From Deltaproteobacteria bacterium (GTDB lineage: Bacteria; Myxococcota; UBA727; VGSZ01): a DNA stretch of 64,000 bases. Position 1 is the first letter of the stretch; each line of letters begins with the position of its first letter. The position numbers and the translations under genes are program-made. The stretch is taken from the NCBI GenBank assembly GCA_016177705.1, contig JACOUT010000014.1, positions 434,001-498,000 of the forward strand, in the 5' to 3' direction. The notes under the pieces were generated by a model, which saw only the letters and a list, made by a program, of their open reading frames with translations, did no database searches and was not told the DNA's origin. Shown in pieces: positions 39,790 through 48,156 of the stretch.

Positions 39790-40419
39790 GTGTCCGCCCG
39801 CACCCGCCTGGTCCTGGCCCTTTCCTGTAGCGGCCTCGCCCTCGGCGCCCTCGCCGGCCAGCTCGCGCACCCGTGGTGGGCTGCCGTGCTGGCGCCCGCG
39901 CCGCTGGTGGTCGCGCTGCGCTGCCTGCCGCTGCCGGTCGGGCTCGTGCTGGCCGCCGCCGTCGGCGCGGGGGCACGCGCGCTCGGGGCGCTCGGGGTGG
40001 AGGGCGCCTCGATGGCGACCGCCGCGCTCGGCGCCATGGCGCTCTTGCCCGCGCTGTTGGCCGACCGCGCGTGCGTGACGCGCCGACCCGGCCTCTGCGC
40101 GCTCGCCCTACCGTTCACGGTGCTCGCAATCGATGCCGGCCTGCGCGCGGCAGAGCTGCAGGTGGCCGCGCTGCCGGTCGATGACCAAGGCGCCCTCGGC
40201 GGCCTTGCACGATCGGTCGGCTGGTGTGCGCCGACGCTGGTGTGCGCCATGGCCGCGCAAGCGGTGGGCGGCCTGTGCACGCTCGGCAACTGGCACCGAC
40301 CCGACCCGCTGCCGCAGGAGGCGCGCGAGGCCAGTGTCCGGCGCTCGGCGGTGGGCGCTGCGCTGCTGCTCGGCGCTGCGTTCGTTGGCGCCGCGCTGCT
40401 GCAGCGATCCACCGGGTAG
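39790..40419 (+). CDS. Multi-pass membrane protein, perhaps Lnt-like transmembrane domain only
   Basis: The protein has 209 residues from GTG 39790 with weak GGGG upstream. About five hydrophobic segments are visible (LVLALSCSGLALGALA, AAVLAPAPLVVALRCL, LVLAAAVGAGARALGALG, ALGAMALLPALLA, VGAALLLGAAFVGAALL). The first two, with HPWWAAVLAPAPLVVAL, resemble the N-terminal region of apolipoprotein N-acyltransferase, but the nitrilase catalytic domain is absent. No charged catalytic motif is seen. It precedes the M23 peptidase gene by 36 bases and is probably co-transcribed. Function is unknown. Confidence 0.55.
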   Translation: MSARTRLVLALSCSGLALGALAGQLAHPWWAAVLAPAPLVVALRCLPLPVGLVLAAAVGAGARALGALGVEGASMATAALGAMALLPALLADRACVTRRPGLCALALPFTVLAIDAGLRAAELQVAALPVDDQGALGGLARSVGWCAPTLVCAMAAQAVGGLCTLGNWHRPDPLPQEAREASVRRSAVGAALLLGAAFVGAALLQRSTG

Positions 40420-40455
40420 CTTGGCATCGGCGCCGGTCCGTGCCATGCGCTGGCC

Positions 40456-41919
40456 ATGGCCGCGCGCAAGTCGTCGTCCGGACAACCCATGTTCCTCGGG
40501 CGCAAGCTCGCGATCGCGGTGGTGCTCGCGCTGGTGCCGATGGTCGGCTACCTGCTGTGGGCCGGCATGCGTGAGGGCCCGGCGCCCGCGGTCGAGGTGA
40601 CGAGCGACCTGCCTGCCGTCGGCCAGGAGACCAAGCTCACCATCGCCGTCAAGGAGCCCGTGCGCGGCCTGACCTCGCTCAAGGTCGTGGCTGGCGGGCC
40701 CGCCCTGAAGGCGCCGGTGACCCTGCTCGAGCAGAGCTTCGAGGCGGCGCCGGCGCACAAGCCCTGGGTGACTCCCTCGACGACGGAGACCACGGTCACC
40801 GTCGTCATCGGCAAACGCGCCATGCCCGAGCTGGTGCCCGGGCAGCTCCTGGTACGCGTCGTGGCCGGGCGCGCGGGCACCTGGCTGCGCCAGCCGGCGC
40901 CCACCGAGGTCGAGAAGACTTTCGAGGTGCGCTTGCAGCCGCCCGCGCTCACCGCGACGTCGTCGTTCGTGCACCCCGCGCAGGGCGGCGCCGAGGCGGT
41001 GGTCTACGAGGTGGGGGCCTCCTCGGTGAAGGACGGCGTCCAGGTGGGCGACTGGTTCTTCCCCGGCTCGCCCCTGCCCGGCGGCGCGCCGTCGCAGAAG
41101 GTGGTGCTGTTCGCCGTTCCCTACGACCTCGAGCTGAGCGAGGCCGATGCCAAGGAGAAGATCAAGCTGGTCGCCGTCGACGACGTGGGCAACCGGGCCG
41201 AGCAGGGCTTCGTGCACAAGTTCTTCCCGCGACCGATGGGCAAGGACACGATCGAGCTGAAGGAGGCCTTCATGCGGAAGGTCACCGGCGAGATCTATTC
41301 GCGCACGCCGGAGCTGCAGCAGAAGGGCTCGCTGGTCGAGGACTACCTGCAGCTCAACGGCGACCTGCGCCGCGCCAACAACGCCACACTCAAGGAGCTC
41401 GGGGCCAAGAGCGTGCCCCAGTTCCTGTGGAAGGAGACCTTCCAGCCGATGCAGAACGCCGCCGTGAAGGGCAGCTTCGCCGACCGCCGCGCGTACATGG
41501 TCGACGGCAGGCAGGTCGACAGCCAGGACCACCTCGGCTTCGATCTGGCCAGCCTGGAGCGGGCGCCGGTGCAGGCGGCCAACGCGGGCACGGTGGTGTT
41601 GGCGCGGTACTACGGCATCTTTGGCAACGCGGTGGTCATCGACCACGGCTTCGGCCTGCAGACGCTCTACGCCCACCTCTCGAGCATCGGGGTCAAGGAG
41701 GGCGACGCCGTGGCGCGGGGCGCGGAAATCGGCCGAACGGGCGCCACCGGCCTGGCGGGCGGCGACCACCTGCACTTCACGACGGTGCTGCACGGCCTGC
41801 CGGTCAACCCCATCGAGTGGTGGGACGCCCATTGGATCCGCGATCGCCTGAAGCTGAAGCTGGGCGACGCCCTGCCCTGGGCGGAGCAAGCGCCGGTGCC
41901 ACCGCCAGGATCGCCTTGA
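40456..41919 (+). CDS. Membrane-anchored M23 family metallopeptidase
   Basis: The protein has 487 residues from ATG 40456. A single N-terminal transmembrane helix lies at about 17-36 (LAIAVVLALVPMVGYLLWAG), followed by two beta-rich domains. The lysostaphin/LytM-type M23 domain at about 350-465 has zinc ligands His359 and Asp363 (HLGFD), the motif GNAVVIDHGFGLQTLYAHL and HLHF at 438-441. These enzymes cut peptide cross-bridges in peptidoglycan. All metal ligands are present, so it should be active rather than an EnvC-like activator. It is periplasmic and inner-membrane anchored. Confidence 0.93.
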   Translation: MAARKSSSGQPMFLGRKLAIAVVLALVPMVGYLLWAGMREGPAPAVEVTSDLPAVGQETKLTIAVKEPVRGLTSLKVVAGGPALKAPVTLLEQSFEAAPAHKPWVTPSTTETTVTVVIGKRAMPELVPGQLLVRVVAGRAGTWLRQPAPTEVEKTFEVRLQPPALTATSSFVHPAQGGAEAVVYEVGASSVKDGVQVGDWFFPGSPLPGGAPSQKVVLFAVPYDLELSEADAKEKIKLVAVDDVGNRAEQGFVHKFFPRPMGKDTIELKEAFMRKVTGEIYSRTPELQQKGSLVEDYLQLNGDLRRANNATLKELGAKSVPQFLWKETFQPMQNAAVKGSFADRRAYMVDGRQVDSQDHLGFDLASLERAPVQAANAGTVVLARYYGIFGNAVVIDHGFGLQTLYAHLSSIGVKEGDAVARGAEIGRTGATGLAGGDHLHFTTVLHGLPVNPIEWWDAHWIRDRLKLKLGDALPWAEQAPVPPPGSP

Positions 41920-41969
41920 TTTTCCGGTCGGATCCGCGCTCATATGCGCGCGTCGAAGCGAGGGAACGC

Positions 41970-43022
41970 ATGGCCGCCAAGAAGTCCAAGAAGCCCGCGA
42001 ACAAGCCCGCCAAGAAAGCCGCCAAGAAGGCAGCGCCGAAGAAGGCCGCCAAGAAGGCTGCGCCGAAGAAGGCTGCGCCGAAGAAGGCTGCGCCGAAGAA
42101 GGCTGCGCCGAAGAAGGCTGCACCGAAGAAGGCTGCACCCACGAAGGCTGCGCCGAAGAAGGCCGCGCCGGCGAAGGCTGCACCCACGAAGGCAGCGCCG
42201 GTGAAGGCAGCGCCGAAGGCGTCGTCGAAGTGGGACACGCCGATCATCAAGACCGCGGCGTCGGCGGTCAAAGCTCCGGCGGGCGCGCGCGTCTGCTGGC
42301 ACGACCTGATGACGACGGATCCGCGGCGCGCGCGCGAGTTCTATGCGGCGTTGATGCCGTGGAAGACGCGCCCGCAGATGCTGCAACCGCTCGGCGAGAC
42401 CCAGCGCATCGAGGCCGGCGGCACCGAGGTCGGCGGCATCGTGTCGCTGCCGGAGTCCGAGGGCATCGCCTCGCACTGGATGCCCTACGTGCAGGTCAAG
42501 AACCTCGACGGCGTCATCAAGCGCGCCAAGGAGCTCGGCGGCTTCGTGCCGGTGCCGGCCACCAAGCTCGACGGTGTCGGCCGCTTCGCGGTCATCGCCG
42601 ACCCGCGTGGCGCGCACATCTCGCCCATCGAGCTCTCCGCGGCCATGCCGATGCCCGCCGGCTCGCAGCCGGGCTGGTCGACGTGGAACGAGGTGCTGAG
42701 CGACGACCCGGCCGCCTCCGCGCGCTTCTTCGCGGGCGTGTTCGGTTGGAAGGTCCGCGAGTCCGAGATGGGCAACCTCGGCAAGTACCTGATCTTCGTC
42801 GACGGCAAGGACGACGTCGCCGGCGCCATGAAGGCACCGGACGGCGTGGCACCGCACTGGCTCTGCTACTGGGCGACCAACGACCTCGATCGCTCCGTCG
42901 CCAAGGTCAAGGAGCGCGGCGGTCAGGTGCCGATGGCGCCGATGAACATCCCCAACATCGGCCGCATCGCGGTCGCCGTCGATCCCACCGGCGCGTCGTT
43001 CGCACTGCACCAGCCGGCCTGA
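41970..43022 (+). CDS. Two-domain VOC protein with histone-H1-like Lys/Ala/Pro N-terminal tail
   Basis: The protein has 350 residues from ATG 41970 (GAGGGA upstream). The first ~85 residues are AKKAAPKKAAP-type repeats, similar to histone H1 and Hc1 tails and likely to bind nucleic acid. Two VOC/glyoxalase-fold domains follow (about 105-225 and 230-345): CWHDLMTTDPRRAREFYAAL, GGIVSLP, WMPYVQVKNLDG, then STWNEVLSDDPAASARFFAG, GWKVRESEMG and WLCYWATNDLD. The enzyme type resembles the CFP30B-like hydroxylase or glyoxalase relatives; metal ligands are not clear. Fusion of a basic tail to a VOC enzyme is unusual. Confidence 0.85.
   Translation: MAAKKSKKPANKPAKKAAKKAAPKKAAKKAAPKKAAPKKAAPKKAAPKKAAPKKAAPTKAAPKKAAPAKAAPTKAAPVKAAPKASSKWDTPIIKTAASAVKAPAGARVCWHDLMTTDPRRAREFYAALMPWKTRPQMLQPLGETQRIEAGGTEVGGIVSLPESEGIASHWMPYVQVKNLDGVIKRAKELGGFVPVPATKLDGVGRFAVIADPRGAHISPIELSAAMPMPAGSQPGWSTWNEVLSDDPAASARFFAGVFGWKVRESEMGNLGKYLIFVDGKDDVAGAMKAPDGVAPHWLCYWATNDLDRSVAKVKERGGQVPMAPMNIPNIGRIAVAVDPTGASFALHQPA
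42031..42216 (+). repeat. 15-base tandem repeat coding AAPKK/AAPTK units
   Basis: Near-perfect copies of a 15-base unit (gctgcgccgaagaag) run through the 5' end of the VOC gene. The codon changes are AAG to ACG, GCG or GTG at one position. Unit number can vary without a frameshift, so tail length may vary between strains. Confidence 0.85.
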
Positions 43023-43035
43023 CGGACCCGGCAGC

Positions 43036-43734
43036 GTGAAGCTCGCGCTCACGTCCATAGTCGCGCTCGCCCTGCTGCCGGTGGCGGCGGCGCGAGCGCA
43101 GGTGGCGGTGGTGCCGACGCACGCCGCCGATGACGCCCGGCAAAGCTGGCTGGTCGGCACCGTGGTGGATGCTTCACGCGCGCGCTGGCACATGTTGTCG
43201 CCCCAGCTCCTGCCCGCCGACCTGCGACGCTGCCCGGGCAACGAGGTCGGCTGCCTCGGTGACGTCGCGCGCAAGCACGGCGCGTCGCACCTTCTGATCG
43301 TCGGGGTGGCACCGCTCGGCGCGCGCGACGCGGTGGTGTCGGCGCAGCTCTATGCGGTGGGCACCGATCAACCGCTGTTCGAAGGGACCGTGGTGCAACC
43401 GGGCGATGCCGGTGACGACGACGACGGGCGCGCGGCGGTCCGCGATCTGGCCGCGCGATTGGTGGCCGCGCAAGGACCGCCGGCCGCGCGGCCGGCACCG
43501 CCACCCGCGCCCGTCGACCCGCCCGGGGAAGGGCTTGGCGCCGTCGGCATGACCGGCCTTGGAGCGCTCGGCGCCGGAGCGATAGGCGTCGGCGTCACGG
43601 CAGCGCTGGCGGCCGTGCAGTTCTCGAACAGCTACGACTACCCGGGAGCGACGTCGACGATGCTGATCGGCGGCGGCATCTCGGGCGCGCTGTTGCTCGG
43701 CGGTGTCGTGTTGCTCACCGTCGAGACGATGTGA
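43036..43734 (+). CDS. Exported protein of the kinase-linked family, second copy
   Basis: The protein has 232 residues from GTG 43036. A signal peptide (KLALTSIVALALLPVAAARA) is followed by an alpha/beta domain with RCPGNEVGCLGDVARKHGA and HLLIVGVAPLGARDAVVSAQ. A Pro-rich linker leads to two C-terminal hydrophobic segments (VGMTGLGALGAGAIGVGV and LIGGGISGALLLGGVVLL). The layout, length and the Cys-x(5)-Cys followed by a 'G-A-x-x-L-L-V' strand match the protein at 3806, which also adjoins a kinase. Here the kinase (43750) is convergent rather than coupled. Function unknown. Confidence 0.65.
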   Translation: MKLALTSIVALALLPVAAARAQVAVVPTHAADDARQSWLVGTVVDASRARWHMLSPQLLPADLRRCPGNEVGCLGDVARKHGASHLLIVGVAPLGARDAVVSAQLYAVGTDQPLFEGTVVQPGDAGDDDDGRAAVRDLAARLVAAQGPPAARPAPPPAPVDPPGEGLGAVGMTGLGALGAGAIGVGVTAALAAVQFSNSYDYPGATSTMLIGGGISGALLLGGVVLLTVETM

Positions 43735-43749
43735 CGGTGACGGTACGCG

Positions 43750-45846
43750 CTACTTGCACTTCTTGATCTTGACGCACGCTTCGAGTGCGGTGCGGAAGGC
43801 GAGGTCGCCCTTCTTGCGGCGCCAGTTGTTGAGCTCCTGATCGCAGCGCCCACCACAGATCTGCGCCAGCTCCTCGGGGGTCTTGGGCGCCGCCGCCGCC
43901 TCCTCCTTCTTGCGCTCGGCCTCCTCCTTGGCCTTGCGCCTCGCCTCGTCGGCCTGCCGCGCCTGCTCGTCCGCCTTGGCACGCTGCTCGCGCTCGAGCT
44001 CCTTCGCCCGCTCCGCTTCCTTGCGCTCTCGCGCTGCTCGGTCGGCGCGCCGCTGCTCGAGCGCGCGCTGCTCGCGAGCCGCGTCGGCCGACAGCGCCTC
44101 GACGGGGAAGTCCGGCGGCGGCGCGACCACGGGCTCCGGCGCTGGCGGCGGCGCGGGTGGCGTCGGCGGCGGTTCGGGTGACGCCATCGGCGGCGCCGCC
44201 GGCGGCGGCTCGGCCACGGGCGATACCGTTGCCGCCGCCGCTGGCGCCGACGGTGCTGCGCTCGGGGGCGCCTCCGCCGCCTCGGCCTCTCCCCCCCAGT
44301 CGACGGCGACCAGGGCGATCACGCCGGCCACCACCAGGGCGCCGAGCCCGGCAGCGATCAAGGTCGGTGCTCGGCTCTTCGGCACCGTTGACGAGGTCAC
44401 CGCTTCGAGGTCGAAGCTCTTCACCACCGGCCTCGACCTGGTCTTGGCCGTGCCCTGCGGGCGCGAGACCCGCTGCGTCGCCTCGGCCTGGGGCCGCGTC
44501 GAGGCCGGCGGTTCGGCGACCGACGGCGCGGTCGGCCCCGGCGCCGAGGCGCGTGCCTGCGTCGACTGCTCATCCGTCGACCCCTGCTCGCGCGTGTGCG
44601 ACGCGGTGTCCTCGGGCGCGAGCAACTTCTGCGGGTCGGTGGTCAGACGCGTCGGGTCCTGATGCAGATCGCGCGAGCCCGGCGGCGGCATCGGTCCGCC
44701 GGGCGCCGAGCTCGACTTTTCGTCGCGCATCAGGCGCGTGCTCTGGTGCGCGGTCGACACGTCGTCACCCGCGCGCGCCAACGAGACGCTCTGGCTCTGG
44801 GTGTTCTCGAAGGTGGTGCGGAAGCTCGCGACCGTGACGCGGCCGAAGCGCGACATCAGCTCGCGCTCCTTCCTGATCTCGTCGGCGAACAGCTCGGCGA
44901 TGACGTCGCGCACGCCGCGCACGCCGGTGCCGGGGAAGCGCCAGTGCAGGTGCGAGGCCAGCGCCTCACGGAAGTCGCCGCAGGTGGCGAAGCGTTTCTT
45001 TGGGTCGGGGTGCAGCGCCTTGGCGAGGATCTTGGCGACCTCGGGGTCGAGCGCCTGCCACTTGGGCGGCACGAAGCTGCCGCGCCCCGCCACCTGCCAG
45101 ATGTCGTTGGCGCTCATGCCCTCGTAGAAGCGCTCACCGGCGAGCAGCTCGTAGCCAAGCACGCCGCAGGCGAACAAGTCGGCGCGCGAGTCGATGGGGT
45201 CACCGCGCGCCTGCTCGGGCGCCATGTACGCCATCTTGCCCATGACGACGTTCGGTTGGGTGCGCTCGACCTTCAGCTTGGAGGCGGCTAAGCCGAAATC
45301 GATCAGCTTGACCTCGCCCTCGAAGGAGACCAGCACGTTTTGCGGGCTGACGTCTCGATGCACCAGGTTGAGCGGCTCGCCCGTGATCGGGTGGTTGCGC
45401 CGGTGTGCATAGTCGAGCGCCTCGAGCACCTCGCACACCAGGTGGAGCGCGGTCGCGGCGGGGATGGTGCGCTCGCGTTGGCGACAACGATCCTGGACGG
45501 TGCGGATGTCGCGGCCCGAGATGTACTCCATCGCCAGGTAGTACTCGTCGCCGACGCGCCCGACGTCGAAGACGTGGCAAATATTGGCGTGGTTGAGCGT
45601 CACCACCACGCGCGCCTCGTCGATGAAGCGCGTGACGTACTCACGGTCGCGTGTCAGCTCGGCGCGCAGCTTCTTGAGCACGCAGTAGCGCTCGAGACCG
45701 GCGATGGCGCCGAACTTGCCCAGGTAGACCTCGCCCATGCCGCCGCGCGCAAACCGCTGCAACAGCAAATAGGAGCCGAACGGGCGCGGGAACGCATCCG
45801 GGTCGTCGTCGTTGAAATTCTCGACGCTCGGTGATGCCTTGGACAT
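43750..45846 (-). CDS. Membrane-anchored Ser/Thr protein kinase with coiled-coil tail
   Basis: The protein has 698 residues from ATG 45846; a GTG-led extension to 45882 has no support. The kinase domain has FARGGMGEV (32-40), Lys58, HRDVSPQN (163-170), DFG (183-185) and APEQ (209-212). A Ser/Thr/Pro-rich linker and a transmembrane helix at about 495-517 follow. The outer part is Pro/Ala-rich, then a highly charged coiled coil (about 585-655, REQRALEQRRADRAARERKE), ending in a small Cys module (ICGGRCDQELNNW to CVKIKKCK). Substrates are unknown. Confidence 0.93.
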   Translation of the reverse strand: MSKASPSVENFNDDDPDAFPRPFGSYLLLQRFARGGMGEVYLGKFGAIAGLERYCVLKKLRAELTRDREYVTRFIDEARVVVTLNHANICHVFDVGRVGDEYYLAMEYISGRDIRTVQDRCRQRERTIPAATALHLVCEVLEALDYAHRRNHPITGEPLNLVHRDVSPQNVLVSFEGEVKLIDFGLAASKLKVERTQPNVVMGKMAYMAPEQARGDPIDSRADLFACGVLGYELLAGERFYEGMSANDIWQVAGRGSFVPPKWQALDPEVAKILAKALHPDPKKRFATCGDFREALASHLHWRFPGTGVRGVRDVIAELFADEIRKERELMSRFGRVTVASFRTTFENTQSQSVSLARAGDDVSTAHQSTRLMRDEKSSSAPGGPMPPPGSRDLHQDPTRLTTDPQKLLAPEDTASHTREQGSTDEQSTQARASAPGPTAPSVAEPPASTRPQAEATQRVSRPQGTAKTRSRPVVKSFDLEAVTSSTVPKSRAPTLIAAGLGALVVAGVIALVAVDWGGEAEAAEAPPSAAPSAPAAAATVSPVAEPPPAAPPMASPEPPPTPPAPPPAPEPVVAPPPDFPVEALSADAAREQRALEQRRADRAARERKEAERAKELEREQRAKADEQARQADEARRKAKEEAERKKEEAAAAPKTPEELAQICGGRCDQELNNWRRKKGDLAFRTALEACVKIKKCK

Positions 45847-46012
45847 CCGTCCGTTCCGTTGGGGCCCCGCGCAGCCTACCATCCACCGGCAACGCGCGCG
45901 CCGGTTCGACGATCTCCCCCGTCACAGCACCGATCGGCCGATGCCGTTGGCAATGTACGGGCGGGGCGCACAGCCGGCGACCAGCCACACGGGCTCGGCT
46001 ACTGCGCGCCGG

Positions 46013-47062
46013 TCAGCCGAACGCACGGCGGACCACGGTGTCGAGCTCCGATCGTCGGCGAGCCGCCGCCTGCGCCAGCGCCCACTGCCCGCGCGCCCGC
46101 AGCAGGTTGTGCTCGCCGCGTCCAGGGAAGCGCCGCTCGTCCCAGCCGAAGTAGCTCTCGTCGAGCGCGTCGGCGCAGAAGCGTGCCGACAGCTCGACGC
46201 AGATGGTGAACAGACCGTCGACGAGCGCCGACGCCTCGGCCGCGCTCGGCCGGCCGCCGCCGGCGGCATAGCCCTCGACCGCGGCGGCGAAGATGGCGAC
46301 GTCCACGTCCGCGTCGTCGACGTCTTCGCCGCGGGGGTTGCACCAGGAGCGGAGCGCATCGCCGAGCTCGAAGGGGAGGATCATGCGGCCGAGCGTGTCG
46401 AGATCGACCAAACAGAGCCCGCGCGATGTGCCTCGCTCGAACAGCACGTTCGAGATCTTGAGGTCACCGTGGCAATGCCGCAGCGGCAGCGCGGCCAACG
46501 AGGGCAGCGTTGCGCCGACCTCGAGGATCTGCGCGCCGAGCGCGGAGGCGTCCTGCCAGAGCCGATGGGCACCGTGACGCTCGAGCGCGTCGTCGAGGGC
46601 GAACAGGTGCTTGTCGGTGTCGTGCACGCCGACCCGCACGTGGCGGTACTGCCAGTCGAGATCCTCGAGCGCGGTGTGGAAGCGCGCCACCAAGGCTGCG
46701 GCGGCGTGCGCGCGCGCGGTGCCGTCGATGGGCGGCGTGTCGAGGCGGTCGACGCTCTCACCCTCGACGTAGGAGAGGGCGCGCCACGGGCGACCGGTCT
46801 CCGGATCGTCGACGCTGGAGGCGCCGTCGTCCGTCAGCAGCAGGCGCGGCGTCAGCAGGCCCTTGCGCTCGAGGTGGCGCGTGACGGCATCGATGTCCTC
46901 GTTGACCGAAGCGGCGAACACCGGGTGCAGGCGCTGGAAGACCGCGCGCTCGCCGCCGGCCTCGACCAGGTAGGTCTTGTTGATCAAGCCGGTGCCGAAG
47001 GGTCGCGGCGTTGACGCTGCGAAGCGCGACCAGCGCGACAGCACCGACGAGGGGATGGTCAC
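46013..47062 (-). CDS. Aminoglycoside-phosphotransferase-fold sugar kinase
   Basis: The protein has 349 residues from GTG 47062, sharing one base with the upstream stop (TAGTG). The APH fold is clear: FGTGLINKTYLVEAGGERAV, VFQRLHPVF, HCHGDLKISNVLF (the catalytic Brenner motif) and LVDLDTLGRM (metal-binding DxD region). The N-terminus resembles N-acetylhexosamine 1-kinase and mucin desulfatase-associated kinases more than drug-resistance enzymes. It probably phosphorylates a sugar or small alcohol. It is third in an overlapping operon with valS, which suggests constant expression. Confidence 0.85.
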   Translation of the reverse strand: MTIPSSVLSRWSRFAASTPRPFGTGLINKTYLVEAGGERAVFQRLHPVFAASVNEDIDAVTRHLERKGLLTPRLLLTDDGASSVDDPETGRPWRALSYVEGESVDRLDTPPIDGTARAHAAAALVARFHTALEDLDWQYRHVRVGVHDTDKHLFALDDALERHGAHRLWQDASALGAQILEVGATLPSLAALPLRHCHGDLKISNVLFERGTSRGLCLVDLDTLGRMILPFELGDALRSWCNPRGEDVDDADVDVAIFAAAVEGYAAGGGRPSAAEASALVDGLFTICVELSARFCADALDESYFGWDERRFPGRGEHNLLRARGQWALAQAAARRRSELDTVVRRAFG

Positions 47063-48156
47063 TACGCCTGCTCGCCCGCGCGCGCGCGTGTCAGCTCCAC
47101 CCACAGGTCGAGCGCGGCGCCGAGCAACACCGGCGCCTGGTCGCCCGGCAGCTCCTTGGCGCTCACCGTCACGCCGGCGTCGTCGACGCGCGCGTCGGGT
47201 CCGACGGCGGCCATGGCGCGCAGCGGTCGCAAGAGCGCCGGGCGCACCGCGCCCGTGCCGCGCACCGCCAGCGCGGCGTCGATGACCTGGTCGCCGGTCT
47301 TGACGGCACCGAGCGCGAGCGCGCCGCGTTTCTCCACCGTGAATCCCTCGCTGCCCGCCGGCAGCGGCGCCTCGAAGGTGAAGGTCGTGGTCAGCGCGGG
47401 CAGGCGGGGGATCTCGGCGACGCAGCGCGCGCCCTCGGTGAGGCCGACCGGGTTCGGTACGCGCGCCTCCACGCTGTCGCGCACTCGCTCAGCGCCCCCA
47501 CCGAGCGACTCAGCCACGGTGTCGAGCGCGCGCAGGAACACCGCGGGCAGCTCCGCCGGCGGCACGCCGAGCAGGCTCTGCGCGCCCTGCTGCAACGTCT
47601 GCAGCAGCGCGGCGAACAGCGAGAACAGCCCTCGCAAGCGCGGTACGTCTCGAATAATGCCGCTCTCGGTGAAGGTGAGCACGTCGACCGCGGGCCCGTA
47701 GCTCGGCCCGAACAGTCCCTCGTCGTCGTCGATGCGCACGCTGATGCGCGGCTGCGCCGCGATCAGGCCGCGCAGTCCGGCGTCGGACAAGAGCGCGCGC
47801 ACGTGCGCCTCATCGCTGCCCTGGATGACGAAGTCGTCATCGAAGCCCGCCACGCCGATCTCGAGATCCTGCCGTCCGAACGCGGTGGCGAGCGCCGAGA
47901 AGTAGGAGGCGCGGAAGATGCGGAAGCGCAGCTTGCTCGGGTTGACGAAGGGCGCGCGCAGCCGCGTGTAGGTCTGCGAGCTGTTGTTGCTCGAGACCTG
48001 GTAGGTGTCGAGCACCAGGTCGTAGCCGCCGAGGCGCGCGCGCACCGCGTGCGCGCCGAAGAAGCCTCCCGGCTCGAACGTGGTGCCGAGCTCCGCCGCG
48101 AGGCGCGTCCAAGCGTCCTTCTGGCTCTCGCCGAACAGCTTCTGCCAGACGCTCAC
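47062..48156 (-). CDS. Unrecognised cytoplasmic protein in the valS operon
   Basis: The protein has 364 residues from GTG 48156, overlapping the valS stop (GTGA). The N-terminal half is beta-rich (VRARLGGYDLVLDTYQVSSN, TYTRLRAPFVNPSKLRFRIF, FVIQGSDEAHVRALLSD). The pattern of a self-compatible 'apF-NP--LRFRI' segment suggests a lipid- or ligand-binding fold, loosely like DUF3137. A helical middle with a hydrophobic stretch (LRGLFSLFAALLQTLQQ) may contact a membrane. No signal peptide is present. Function is unknown; tight overlap with both neighbours argues that it is translated. Confidence 0.65.
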   Translation of the reverse strand: MSVWQKLFGESQKDAWTRLAAELGTTFEPGGFFGAHAVRARLGGYDLVLDTYQVSSNNSSQTYTRLRAPFVNPSKLRFRIFRASYFSALATAFGRQDLEIGVAGFDDDFVIQGSDEAHVRALLSDAGLRGLIAAQPRISVRIDDDEGLFGPSYGPAVDVLTFTESGIIRDVPRLRGLFSLFAALLQTLQQGAQSLLGVPPAELPAVFLRALDTVAESLGGGAERVRDSVEARVPNPVGLTEGARCVAEIPRLPALTTTFTFEAPLPAGSEGFTVEKRGALALGAVKTGDQVIDAALAVRGTGAVRPALLRPLRAMAAVGPDARVDDAGVTVSAKELPGDQAPVLLGAALDLWVELTRARAGEQA

